From contig NC_087246.1 in assembly GCF_037042905.1 (NCBI RefSeq), positions 37,194,001-37,258,000 on the forward strand: a DNA stretch of 64,000 nucleotides, in the 5' to 3' direction. Origin of the DNA: Lytechinus pictus (taxonomy: Eukaryota; Echinodermata; Echinoidea; Temnopleuroida; Toxopneustidae). The notes under the pieces were generated by a model, which was not told the origin of the DNA, searched no databases, and worked only from the letters and a program-made list of their open reading frames with translations. Of the stretch, positions 22,501 through 33,900 are shown piece after piece; position 1 is the first letter of the stretch, and each line of letters starts with the position of its first letter. Both the position numbers and the translations under genes were made by a program.

Positions 22501-24246
22501 TATGTTAAACCTTAAACTCCATTTTTTTTCTTGTTGCAATTTTACTGGAGGGGACATGGAAGTGTTGCCATGACCTTAATCATGTCACCTAAAACATATC
22601 CAAGATGACCAGTGATACCAGTACTTGATTACTCTTGTTATGTCCAAATGTTTATAAACTCAAGATCTAGATCTAGAGCAGTAGAGGTCTAATGTTAAAG
22701 GTCAAGTCCACCTCATAAAAATGTTGATTTGAATCAAAAGAGAAAAATCAGACGAGCATAATGCTGAAAATTTTATCGAAATTGGATGTAAAATAAGAAA
22801 GTTATGACACTTTAAAGTTTCGCTTATTTTTCACAAAATAGTTATATGCATAATTTAGTCACATGCAAATGAGAGAATCGATGATGTCCTGCACTCACTA
22901 TTTCTTTTGTTTTTTATTGTTTGAATTATACAATATTTCAATTTTTACAGATTTGACAAAAAGGACCAACTTGAGTGAACCATATAATGTTAAACAAGGG
23001 TAATTCCACATGTTCAGTGAGAAATAAAACTTTGTTTCACAGGACAATGAGGAGAAAATTAGAATATTTCATATTTCTTATAATAAAATACAAAAGAAAA
23101 AGTGAGTGAGTGATGTCATCAGTTTCCTCATTTGCATACCAACCGGGATGTGCATATAACTATTATGTGAAATTAAGCAAAACTTTGAAATGTTATAACT
23201 TTCTCATTTTACATCCGATTTTGATGAAATTTTCAGTGTTATGCTCGTTGGATTTTTCTCTTTCTATTCAAATCAACTTTTTGTTGGGGTGGACTTGTCC
23301 TTTAAGTTAGATCTAGAATTGATAGATCTACTTTCTAAACTTTAACGTTAAAGATGACATTTCAAAATGACCCCCTTTTTCAGATCTTATTTTCAGTTCT
23401 TTAACTTAGATACTCTGAAAGACAAAATTCCATTCAAGAGCCGCCCCGCTCGCAAGACCATAAAGACCCCCGTTAAGAATCATCTTTTCCCTAGCCCAGC
23501 TGTCAAAATTGTCTAGCGCGAGCACCGCATGCGAGAGCTGCACGCATGGATTCACAACTCCCTCCGCTAGCACAGCAGCTCCATGCACTGCTAGCCTGTA
23601 GCGCCCACATTATGGCTTTATGCACAGCACTAGTGTGCATCATACCCACTGTACTGCGATCCCGTTCCGTAGGCGTAGACCCTGTCCCTGTTGTTGTTTT
23701 TCACACCGCCCGGTAAATTAGTTGCCAAGGCCAAGACTCAAGAGGCAAGACCCTGTATTTTTTTTTACCCTTATGGTCAGTTCCTTAGACCCCCTTTTCA
23801 GCAGGTTTCATGAGACACACCCAGCACCCCCATAAAACTATAATTTGAGTGCCCCCCCCCCCCCCCCCCCGGGCATGGTTTGCAAGGCCAAGGGCAAGGC
23901 TCGCCGCAAATTTTGTTAAAATTCATGACAGTCACATTTATATAATCCAATATGTTTTGGATCATTCCATATTATCACAGTTTACCTTATATATTCTGTA
24001 TGTACTGTCTGCGTGATCGAATGTAACGAGTCTCTCGTCGCAGAAATAGATGTGCCATTTATCCCATTGCAGGTCACCAATTTCAGGCAGTCCGTCTCCC
24101 AAGAACTTCGCCACACTTCCTCCCGAAACTCCCAGGTAGAAAGCACCTCTGGCTGCGATGGCACTTCGGCTGCTTTCTGCTACAAAAGAACAGACCGCTG
24201 CAGGAATTTCTTTTGTGGGCAGAATATGTACCTTTCTGCATTCCAT
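19538..24246 (-). CDS. PGLS: PGLS, 6-phosphogluconolactonase
   Basis: Complete four-exon gene of 245 residues, close to the usual ~258 of animal PGLS. Exons in transcript order: 24246-23986, 21770-21555, 20436-20296 and 19657-19538. It hydrolyses 6-phosphogluconolactone to 6-phosphogluconate, step two of the oxidative pentose phosphate pathway in the cytosol. Motifs: [12 protein letters not shown] (SGGS at residues 41-44, phosphate-binding loop), [17 protein letters not shown] (69-84), [35 protein letters not shown] (GPDGHT at 143-148), [24 protein letters not shown], and [13 protein letters not shown] near the C-terminus. All introns are phase 0. An in-frame TAA lies 21 bases before the chosen ATG, which fixes the start. 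It is a single-domain protein, with no fusion to glucose-6-phosphate dehydrogenase. It is convergent with HEATR3 and divergent from ZDHHC1. Confidence 0.95.
20749..20974. mobile_element. MITE with CTTTTCACACTGCA ends in PGLS intron
   Basis: The left end GCTTTTCACACTGCACAC is mirrored by GATGCAGTGTGAAACG. The interior has a poly-G run and further palindromic blocks around GGGAAATTGGTGGGG. Confidence 0.6.
21296..21469. mobile_element. MITE, GGGTGTTTCATAAAGCT family (PGLS intron)
   Basis: The left end GGGTGTTTCATAAAGCTGTT and the right end CGAACAGCTTTATGAAATAC are inverted. The inner blocks GACTTTACGAATGACTGGTG and CACCAGTCGTTCGTAAAGTC are near-perfect mirrors. Second copy of the family at 11596-11761. 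Confidence 0.8.
21830..22690 (-). repeat. Reverse-orientation copy of the DR1-rich dispersed repeat
   Basis: On the plus strand it shows GGCAGTCTCGTCTGCATTAC, TTCATTGACCCTAAATGACA, CTTGATCATGTCCAAGTTTC and GACCTGAAACTCGTGCAAGA, the complements of phrases in 145-990. It is more decayed than that copy. It lies in the first PGLS intron. Confidence 0.65.
22695..23305. mobile_element. TTAA-bounded palindromic element (octamer/CRE family), PGLS intron
   Basis: It starts TTAAAGGTCAAGTCCACCTC and ends GGGGTGGACTTGTCCTTTAA. Compared with 8901-9796 the two arm types are in swapped order. ATGCAAAT is kept in both arms (near 22864 and, inverted, near 23138); the CRE has decayed to GATGTCATC. A 66-codon open frame inside is only a translation of the arm. 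Confidence 0.8.
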
Positions 24247-25346
24247 GCTCCACGAATTAGATATTTACAGTGTTCTTCACGGAAAATAAAGTAAATGCCT
24301 CAAAGGAATATCTAATAACGACCGAATTGCATTAATTCAGGCCCGAATTCAGCACAATTTCCAAGAGTAAAGTCTTGTCATTTCCCTTCCTGGAACGTGA
24401 ACTTTCTCAAGGGCCTAGGGGTAAATTAACGGATATTTTGGAGGGACAAACATTTATTTAAAAATGTGCAAAGTTGATGTTCAAAAGGGCAAATATTGCC
24501 CTAAAATTATACCCTTATATTAAAGATGAATAAATTCAACTTCATTTTGATTATTAAGATACAATTCATATGACTATCTGAGAATCTTTGTTCATAAATC
24601 TATGAATCTTGAATCGAATCGACTTGTACCTGAGCTGTGCTATCCCTGTCTTAAAAATACCATGGGAAAATTTCTTATAATATTCATCCGCAACATTAAC
24701 ATTGCATTTTATTAAATTAAATACTTTTAGTGTTACATCTATCATTTTACCTACCTATTAATAATGAACCATCGAACTAATTTGTTTTTTAAACTTTTTT
24801 AATTATATGAATTTAAGATCACGTTTTAAAATTGCACCATACAGTGTTATTTTATTTCTACCATGCACTTATTAGGTGAGTAATGCGTTTGTATATGGAT
24901 GTTATGGTTATGGGAATCCGAACTGAACTGAGCTAGCTGAGCTGCTGTGCTTGTTGTCATTCTTTCTAGCCACTAAACTAACTAAATATGATACTTATAA
25001 GAGGTAAATATAGCAAAATGTGGTCTCTGTATATATGAATACCTGCTTTGCTTTTGTTCTGAATATTATTATAGATTCCCTGCCAGGTTTCGACATGATT
25101 TTTAGGCAACCGGTAGGCCTGGCTGTACACAGGGTTGGGTTTCGTTTTCACGTAATCGTCGTAAGTTTAGGTTCCTAGATCTCCCATTTCCAGACGCGTT
25201 ATGAATGATGCCTCACGGATTGGTTGTCGGAACAGTTATACTTACGATGATTTCGAGAAACCGACCCCATTTGTAATTGGAAATTTTGAACATGACATAC
25301 CGTATTAATTATTAGATAAATGGCGACTGTTTCTTAATTAACATTA

Positions 25347-25828
25347 GGGCTATTCCACGGTTACTCACGTTACATTTGGAGACACCTTGACTCATACTTG
25401 GAGTTGGAGCTGTAACTCCATTATTATTGATAGGAACTAAACATCTCTTTATCACAACATAGCATAGTAGTACGCAGTCTGACTATCCTTTGTAATTGTA
25501 TAAAAACAAAACTTGGGAAATTTAATTATGCTCCTGACCTGGCAAATCTTTGAAATGTGTCGGTTACTCATGTTACATGATTTGGACATGCATAAAATGA
25601 AAAGTGGACATAAGTGAAAAGTGTCCTCATGCAAGGCTTTTATGAAAGTTGATTATATCCATTTCAAAGAAGTATATTAGGGAGACAAATTTGTATATAA
25701 TTAAAAAAATAAAGAACACATGGTTTTTACTAGGGATGCAGATAAAGTGGTTACTCACGTTACGGTTCAGATGGGCTATATGTACAAAGACACATTGAGC
25801 TCATGTCCACCAACCTATGGAATTGCCC
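25347..25828. mobile_element. Possible inverted-repeat element with repeated GGTTACTCACGTTAC motif
   Basis: The left end is GGGCTATTCCACGGTTACTC and the right end is AACCTATGGAATTGCCC, partly inverted. GGTTACTCACGTTAC, or a near copy, occurs at about 25360, 25562 and 25750, spaced roughly 190-200 bases apart. No coding capacity. Confidence 0.45.
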
Positions 25829-25883
25829 ATTAACTTAATACTAATAGTAGGCCTAGATACTAACTAACAAGTAACAGTAGGCC

Positions 25884-26560
25884 GGGTGTCTGGAGAAAAA
25901 TATTATTTTTCTTATTTCAAGAAAATATCACATTTTCTTTGTGAATTTGAAGAGAAATGACCTTCAGACTGACAGAAATGTAACATTTTTGAAAAAAATC
26001 TGATTATTGGCTGCAAAAAAGAAGGATGAAATTAGGCCAATTTTCAGCATTTCTCTGCCATAGACTGTGTAGTTAAGAAATGGACACACACAAATCCAAA
26101 TTTTTAGCTTCCGAGAGCTGTTATAAATCTATTATTAATGCCAAAAACTTGTCCATAAAGAGTCCAATAGGATTTTTTATGCTCTTTCTGATGGTATGAT
26201 TTTTATAAAGATTTGGAAACCAGATCACAATGAAAAATTGCGACAAAGTGAAAAAATTGTGCAAAACAGAAATTTTATTTTCCCATAGAAAACGCATGGG
26301 GAAATGGCAATCTCAACACACACAAAAATAAGGGTTTGCAATTTATCTCTAAATCCTTATTTCAAATGATCATATAAACTTGTCCTTACTGTCAAAAGAA
26401 GCCCCTGAATTTTCTCTTTCCATACATGCCAAACACAAGTTAATAATCAATTCAGATCACATTTTTCTAGTAGCCTGAACTTCCCAAAAAAAATGTGCCA
26501 TATTTTCCCCTAAATCAGCCTGTCTTATGCTGACACTTTTCAGTGTGGCTTCAGACACCC
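25884..26560. mobile_element. Non-autonomous element with GGGTGTCTG ends
   Basis: The left end GGGTGTCTGGAG and the right end CTTCAGACACCC are inverted. Flanks on both sides contain AACAGTA, compatible with a target duplication. About 680 bp of AT-rich interior with no open frame of note. Confidence 0.5.
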
Positions 26561-26754
26561 TACTAACAGTAACAAGTAACATGGAGTGGGCTCCAATCCA
26601 AAGCCGCTTAAGTGTGGACCTATAATATTAATATATGAACATGAGATTTTACTTTTTTTTTAGACCAAAAAAAAAGCTTCATCTCTGTCTGTCTGTTGTT
26701 CGCTGAACTCTGTTGCTGTTGGCCGTTGGCTCCACTAACTCACTAACTTAAGTC

Positions 26755-26893
26755 TACCTCAGGCGAGGGTTCGGATAGGCTCCACTATATACTTCATGCT
26801 CCACCTATCAGATAGGTCACGTGGAGCGGAGCCGGAGGGTAGTGGTACTGTAGTGAAGTGTAGTGGAGCCTCTCCGAACCATTGCCTGAGGTA
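26755..26893. mobile_element. Short MITE with TACCTCAGGC ends
   Basis: The left end TACCTCAGGCGAGGGTTCGG continues into ATAGGCTCCACT. It is mirrored by AGTGGAGCCTCTCCGAACCA followed by TTGCCTGAGGTA. A further CACCTATCAGATAGGTCACG palindrome sits in the centre. Confidence 0.75.
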
Positions 26894-27934
26894 CACTAAC
26901 ACTAAGTCTAAAGTAAAGGCACTAAAAAAAAAAGAGAAATGTAAAAAAAAAAATTAAAACTCCCCGAAACAGACGGCTGCCAGTCTAGAATTTACATATT
27001 TATTAGAAATTTAAAATAGAGTCTAGAATTTTGGCTTTAACTTCATAATTTATAAAATTTTGTCTTGATGCCAGAAAATTTCAATTAAATTCCCGGAAAA
27101 GGCTTTTTTCTGTCCTGCCAAATCTTGCATAATTGTCTCAAGTATGACCCAAAGTAGGGTAAAGTCCCCCAGTCTGTGCACACGTTTATCTGCACAATTC
27201 TAGTAAAAGAAGCTACGCAATGACCAAAAAAATCACACCTGCGATACATACAGTACATGTAGACAGATAGATAAATCTATTCAATAAAAAAGCCAACTCA
27301 AAATGGTGGGAAAATATTGAATTTTTGGCATTTCATTGACAGCCATAGAAATGCAGCCATTCTAATCCAAATCTCTGAATCTTGTGTAAAATGAAGTGGT
27401 GCGCAGATATGGGGCACCATTTTTTTGTTCAATCAGAATGACTGGTCAAGGTTCTTTCCAAGAATATCATTTAAATTTGTATAATATTTTTGGCACACTT
27501 AAAAGAATATAAGGAACATTATCAACTGAAATTTTTAGTAAAAAAGAAAAGAAATTCAAGTAATCTTAACTTAAATAATTAGGTTTGCAGACTTGGGGCC
27601 CCCTTCATTATTTACTTTTTATGTGCTCTTTTTTTCATACTCCATTTTTCCCCCTGCTCCTTCCTATTCTTTTTTTGTAACTACCCACCAGTAAAAAGTT
27701 CAAACAAAAGTAAATGGTTTGGCATTCTATTAGACATGTACAAACAACCTAATACAAAAGCCCCCTTTGTCTTTTTTTTTTTTTTGGGGGGGGGGGGGGG
27801 CTGATGACTGTTTCACAGTTACCTCTATGCCATGGAGAGTCAGTTTGGGTGATCAGCAACAATGAATATTTGATTCCTTGAAATGATGAAATGCTTGTAC
27901 GTTCATTTTTTGCCACAGGAATCATTTCATTTCA

Positions 27935-30900
27935 ATGATGAAATCCAAGGGGAAGAAAGATGGAAAAACTGCAGCAGGTGGATCCAGAGCTCCAAATGAC
28001 ACTAAGGATAGTGGTGGTGGTGGTGGAGATGGAAAGGTGGTGTCCCCACCCCCCTATCGACGAAAACCTCGAAAAAATGGCTGGAGCTGCCCCCTTCATG
28101 TCCTCCAAGTTGTGGCCTGGTTCTTTCTCCTTCTCTTCAATGTCTTCTACTTTGGTATGATGGTTCCAGTTCTTCCCTATGAATGGCAGCCAGCTGGGTA
28201 TATTGTATCCTTTGAAATGAGTGAGACCTTATTGGTTATTCCAGGGGAGTTTTTGATTCTTCACAGGCAGGATGTTAATGAACCCTTGAGTGGGATTTCA
28301 GGGGCATATTATATCAGTTGTCAGTGAAAAACAGATTTTTGTTTCATGAAATGCTCCCATGAGCTGTCTTTATGTTCAGTTCAGATTACCAGCGGGGCTC
28401 ACCTCCATCCATTTTGGATAAGACACATTTTTTACCCATTCAGCCTGATTATATGACATAAGCCCCAGTTGTTCTTGGTTCCGTATTCAATATCAGGGTC
28501 CCGTCTTACAAAGAGTTGCAATTGATCCAATCAAACCACAACTATGGAAAGTTAGCAACATCAACTTCTAAAATGCATGGTTGTTCAATATTTTCTAGAT
28601 ATGATGTATTTTCATGCATTCATCTTTTTCTTGAAAATAATGTGTGCTTCTCTTTGTTTACAAAGAAAATAATGAAAATCTGTACATGTAGAAAAAAATA
28701 TGACATTGATGGATCTCCATATTGAGATTGATTGGATCAATCACAACTCTTTGTATAAAGACAGGACCCTGAAGTAACAATATCATTATTTTCCAGAAGA
28801 AGAAGGAAATCTGACAAGAGAAAACATTCTTTCATTGAATAATAGCTGACGTGGCTCAATAAATGTTGCAGATTTACTCAGTAGCCCCTTAAAATAGAAC
28901 AAATATATTTTTTTTTTTGCCTGGTAGTGGTAGGTATACATTCTGTTCAGTATTTAAATTTCCAAATAATTCTCCTTCCCATTTCGATTTATTACAATGT
29001 ACCAATATTTGTATCAGGCAAGTTTGTTGTTGACAACAAACAAGTAATGATACTGACACAACTGGAATTTCTAAATATGATCATTGTCATGATGAATAAT
29101 AAAAAAAATGGTCCTCTGGGAAAATAAATAAACAGCTATCATGTAGAGGGGTGTAAGAGTCAGATTTTTTTTCTTTCAGTTTTCTGTGTTCTTTGTCTGT
29201 ACAAAAATATAGGAGGTTTTGTGATTTCAGCTGTTTTTCAATTGAGGTCAATCACACACCCGCATGAAAGAGAAAAAAAATTGGGAATGCTTGACATTTA
29301 GATGAACGTCAAATTATTGCACTGTATTATCTAAGTGAAATTCATGTACCGCTCTTTAATGTGTTAGTTATTTATTTTGAAAAACACTTAAACTAATGCT
29401 TTTGTCAGCATGAACAAGTTAAACATCCTTGACCAGTTCCTTTTATTTGAATCCAGATTGTAGGCATTTTTGTGCTGTGTCATGTGATCAGTCATGTGAC
29501 TTGTCTCACAATCAACCCTGCTGACCCCCACACTTTCAAGAGGAGTACGGAAAGAGAGATGCCCGTTTTCAACCGTCAGCTGCATGCACATGTTATAGAG
29601 AACAACCACTGTTATCTTTGTGAAGTTAATGTGTAAGTTTTTGAAAGTGTTTTGGTTGAAGGATGAATATTGTTTCTTATTTTCCTCCACTCATAAAGAA
29701 ATTTGTTAAATTTCAGTTTTGTCAACTAAAAAACAAAGATTTATCTGAGTAAATTTGATATGAACTATAAAAGAAGTGGGATTACTATTGTGGTAACTTT
29801 GCCATTGAATGGTAACTTTCATGGTATCCTTTATTTCAATTGACTGTTGAGTATTTTTGACATGGTAGATACAAAGACAAAGTAAGTTTTCCACTCCATT
29901 CCCTATAAATAATTCTGGTCATCTGTGGTATCTTCTGCATTACAAAAAAAAAATTGTTTGTCTTGTACGGTTATTCTTGTTTCTTTTTCTACTTTCTACA
30001 GACATAAATCATCAAAGCATTGCAGTGCATGTAATAAATGTGTCATTGGATTTGACCACCATTGTAAGTGGCTGAATAGTTGCATTGGGTCCCGGAATTA
30101 TAGGTAAGACATATTTACTTCAATTAATTACCTCAAAGTCCAAGTTCACCCAACAACAAGTTCATTTGAATAAAGAAAGAAGAATCAGACAAATCAAAGT
30201 TTCACTCATTTTTCCAAACAGTGACATGCACAACATAGGCAGTATGCAAATGGCATTACCAAGGACATCACATTGTATTTTTTATCTGAAATATTTCAAC
30301 TTTCTATTCTCTATAATGTAAAACATGCTACAACTCCAGCTTGAACATGTTGAATCACCATTATATTACTACTTTTATGATTCAGTGAAAAGCTTCTTTA
30401 TTATATTATCAGTCTACAAAAATTCAATTATTCTGTATGAAATGTATTTGATTTAAGTAATGTTCATGCAATCTGTTGTTATTTGTTATGGCGTCTAACA
30501 TTCCCTTTTTCTTTTATGCAGGTTATTTATAGGCTGTTTAGTGACAGCATTCGTATGTTGTCTCCTGGTCTGTATAGTAGCTTTGTATATTACAATTGTG
30601 TATCAAGTCAACCCATTGCTGCTGCACCCAAATGAATTAAGAGGTGAGTCTATATGCAATTTTGTCGTTTCTTCTCTCAACTACGGTAATATACTAATTA
30701 TGAATGCGTAGAAGGTCACTTCATTTCACTTAAGCATTTTATTAAATCTTGTGAAATTAGCATCTTTTAAATTTTCAAATTGTGTCGATATGAATATGCT
30801 TTGCATATTTAAGCTATTATGCACGACTGTATTCAGTTCACACTCAATTTAGAATGGAATGTTATAAACATGAAGAATTGTTATGTATCCTATCTGTGCT

Positions 30901-33900
30901 CTCTAAAATATGTATTTCACATGTGTTTATAGGTGTATGCAGATCCTGCTCACAAGGTGTAACTTTTTTTTTTTGGGGGGGGGTGGGGAATCATTGATGA
31001 CCATTATCACAACCTTGATTATTCCTTGTATTGTTATTGGGGAGGGATGGAAGAGAAAATTAAAGTTTTTCATGAGTCTAATTAACCTTGACTTGTTAAA
31101 AGCCTGGTTGACGGAATCTGTCCATCTTTGGAATTGCAGCTTACAGGAATGGGGAACCACTTTCATGCCAAACCACACCTACAACTCCTGCTGCAACAAA
31201 TGAATCGGTCACCACTCAAGCAACTCCTGTGTGCGACTTCCATCAGAATCTTAAGATCTTTGGACCAGTGTCTGGACAAGCTTTCTTTGCTGTCATGATT
31301 GTTCTTGTGGTTCTTCTTCTCGTCAGCATGCTACTTCTAGGTCATCTTCTAGGCTTCCATCTCTATTTAAGTATGTTTCATCATTTTTTTTTTCTTTAAA
31401 GTAAAAAGGCAGGGAGCTTCAAAACCTGTGCACTTTCCATCTTGATTAGATGCTCAAGGTGCTTCAGAGCAGAACAAAACAAATTACATATACAGTAGTA
31501 CATGTTTGAACAATAAGTCAATGTCTGATGATGGAATATACACTGTAGAAAATTCAATGCATAAATATCCACAACTGTTGAATGCCCCCCCCCCCCCACC
31601 CTTTCCGGAGATCTGGGCTGCCCCTCATTGCTGCAATTGGTATCATATTAAAGTGTGAGGTAATCCGCATGGCTGTGTTGTTAGTTTCTCCAAAATAATA
31701 TATATTAATTACATATAATGGTAATTTATGTAGATCATATTTCTGCTGTGATTCTCTGTACATGCTCATAGAATGCTCCTTTTTGCTGTCATTATTCTTT
31801 GTACCATTCCTAACAGTTTTACATGACAAAAAGTATTTGGTTGTACTTTATATCTGTAATATCAGCAATGATTTTATTGTTTTATATTGTTGCTACTGTC
31901 AGTGTCTCAAGGCCTAGGTACATATGACTATATCATGCAGCAGCGTGCTGAAGAAGAGGAGGAATCATCAAGATCTGAGTCTCTACCAAGGGAGAACAAA
32001 GGATGCTGCTCAAGAAAAAGGGTAAGTAGGAAGCTAGTGCTAAGATCGTTCTGCACTGAAGGTGGCTTATTATCAAGTGTGGCCTTAACAGTAGAAGTAA
32101 GAAGAAGCTTTTCTGTTAGACGACTGATGCTTCAAAAGTATCTATGACGGTGGGTGTTACAGGGCTGTAGGGACAGTGATATTCTTGTCTAAAAAAATGG
32201 TCTTTTCCATCTCAATTTGTTTTCCCGTTTCTGAAAATCTGTAAATCTGAGTAGAAGAAATAACCAGTTGTCTCACGATGTATCAAACGTAGTTGGAAAG
32301 CGACGTTTCGTCTGCAAGCTGCTAGACTTCGTCAGGCAATGAGCGAAGACGCTGATGTCAGGCAATGAGCACCACAATGAATCTCTTCCACATCATCTGT
32401 AAATCTGTTTCAAACTTGTGCTGGAAGGAAATTGTGTTTTGTCATAGAATATGTACACAGCAAAAACATGATTTTGTAAATTGCAAAGGTTAATTCAATG
32501 ATTTTTTACATGAAAAATATGGAACCAAAATATATTTACATGTCTTCTTTGATGATATCACCAAGAAATCAGATTCATGTTGTCAGCATGTTCATTTCCT
32601 GTGCTATTGTGTGCCTGAAATATGTATGCATCATGTCCAGATATGCATGTAGGACCAATATGTTTATTTATCTTATTTTCTTGTAGGGGGTGATTTCTTA
32701 CTTTTCATATCAGTCTGGACACTGTTATTTTCTTCCTTTTTTACAGAGTGGTAGAGTTGCACCAACTCAAGGAAGCAATGAAGACATAGAAATGAGAAAC
32801 CCAAGAAGGTAAGGCTTTAATAATTTATACGTGAAATTCCAAAGACCTTGTATACAAGACAACACTGCACTTGTGTGATTGTGTAGCATGGTTTCAATTA
32901 ATGTTTGACTCATGTAACACTTCAATAGCCTGCAACCTGTAATACTAAGTGCATCTTTCTCGCTTCAGCCATGAGGATACAAGCATCTGATTGGCAAGTG
33001 TACTTTTGCAGATGATATCGGGTCATTCTGTCCGCATTCACATCTCTTTTAGTTGTAAATGACAATTAGGACATTACATCTGTTGCTTTTGATATCATTC
33101 TTCTTTATCATTTTTTCAAGGTCATTCTGTTTTATAAATGTCACAGTCAGATAAGTGTATTTTATCAGACCCATACGAATATTAAACTCTACACTGCACT
33201 TTCTAATAGCAGAATTGAACATTGAAAAATGTGATCTTTTATGCACCAGATACCGGTATACATGCAAAATTACATTGAAATTTTTCTCTACTTATGGTTG
33301 TTTCTCTTAATTCCTTAATTTTATTTTACGCGACCAGCATTACAAGGGATGGGGATATATCATGATTCTTTATGAGTGTTTGTGTGTGTACTTGCATATT
33401 TTCTGTATATATATTACTCTTGCTAGCTTTGCTCTTTGTTTATATATTAAGAAAAGTTTTATCTGTGGCAAGTTTGTTAATTCTGTTAAATGATGAAGAA
33501 TTATGTATAATCTCTCTGCTTAAGAATCTCTACACTTTCACTGTATAAATTTATTTTCTATCCATCTTCTGCATGATTTGCACTCCTCTTTCCTATTTTA
33601 CAGCACTGCAAGCACCAATTATTGTGTTACTAATGAGATACAATCTTCAGCTCAGCCTAACATTAACCCTGGTAGTAGTGGGGTTTCAACAAACTAACTC
33701 ATACTTGTACCAATCATCTGTCAACCGTATAATATAAATAGGTACTGACCTCATGTTTTCTTTTCTCTTTGTTCATTCTTTCTGCTCCGACGGAACAGAT
33801 TTTAAAGGGGAGTTCCAGGCTAAAGATGTTAATATCTTAATAGATAGAGAAAAACTGAACTAGCAAAATTCAATCAAAATCTGATAAAAGATAAGAAGTT

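Larger units (their letters stand above)
24247..27934. other. PGLS-ZDHHC1 divergent spacer
   Basis: No gene is seen. It should contain the promoters of PGLS (just right of 24246) and ZDHHC1, but no TATA box or CpG island stands out. Directly before the ZDHHC1 start, TTTTTTGCCACAG at about 27905-27917 looks like a splice acceptor, so ZDHHC1 may have an upstream non-coding exon. Repeats are listed at 25347, 25884 and 26755. A T-tract followed by a G-tract is at 27771-27800. Confidence 0.5.
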
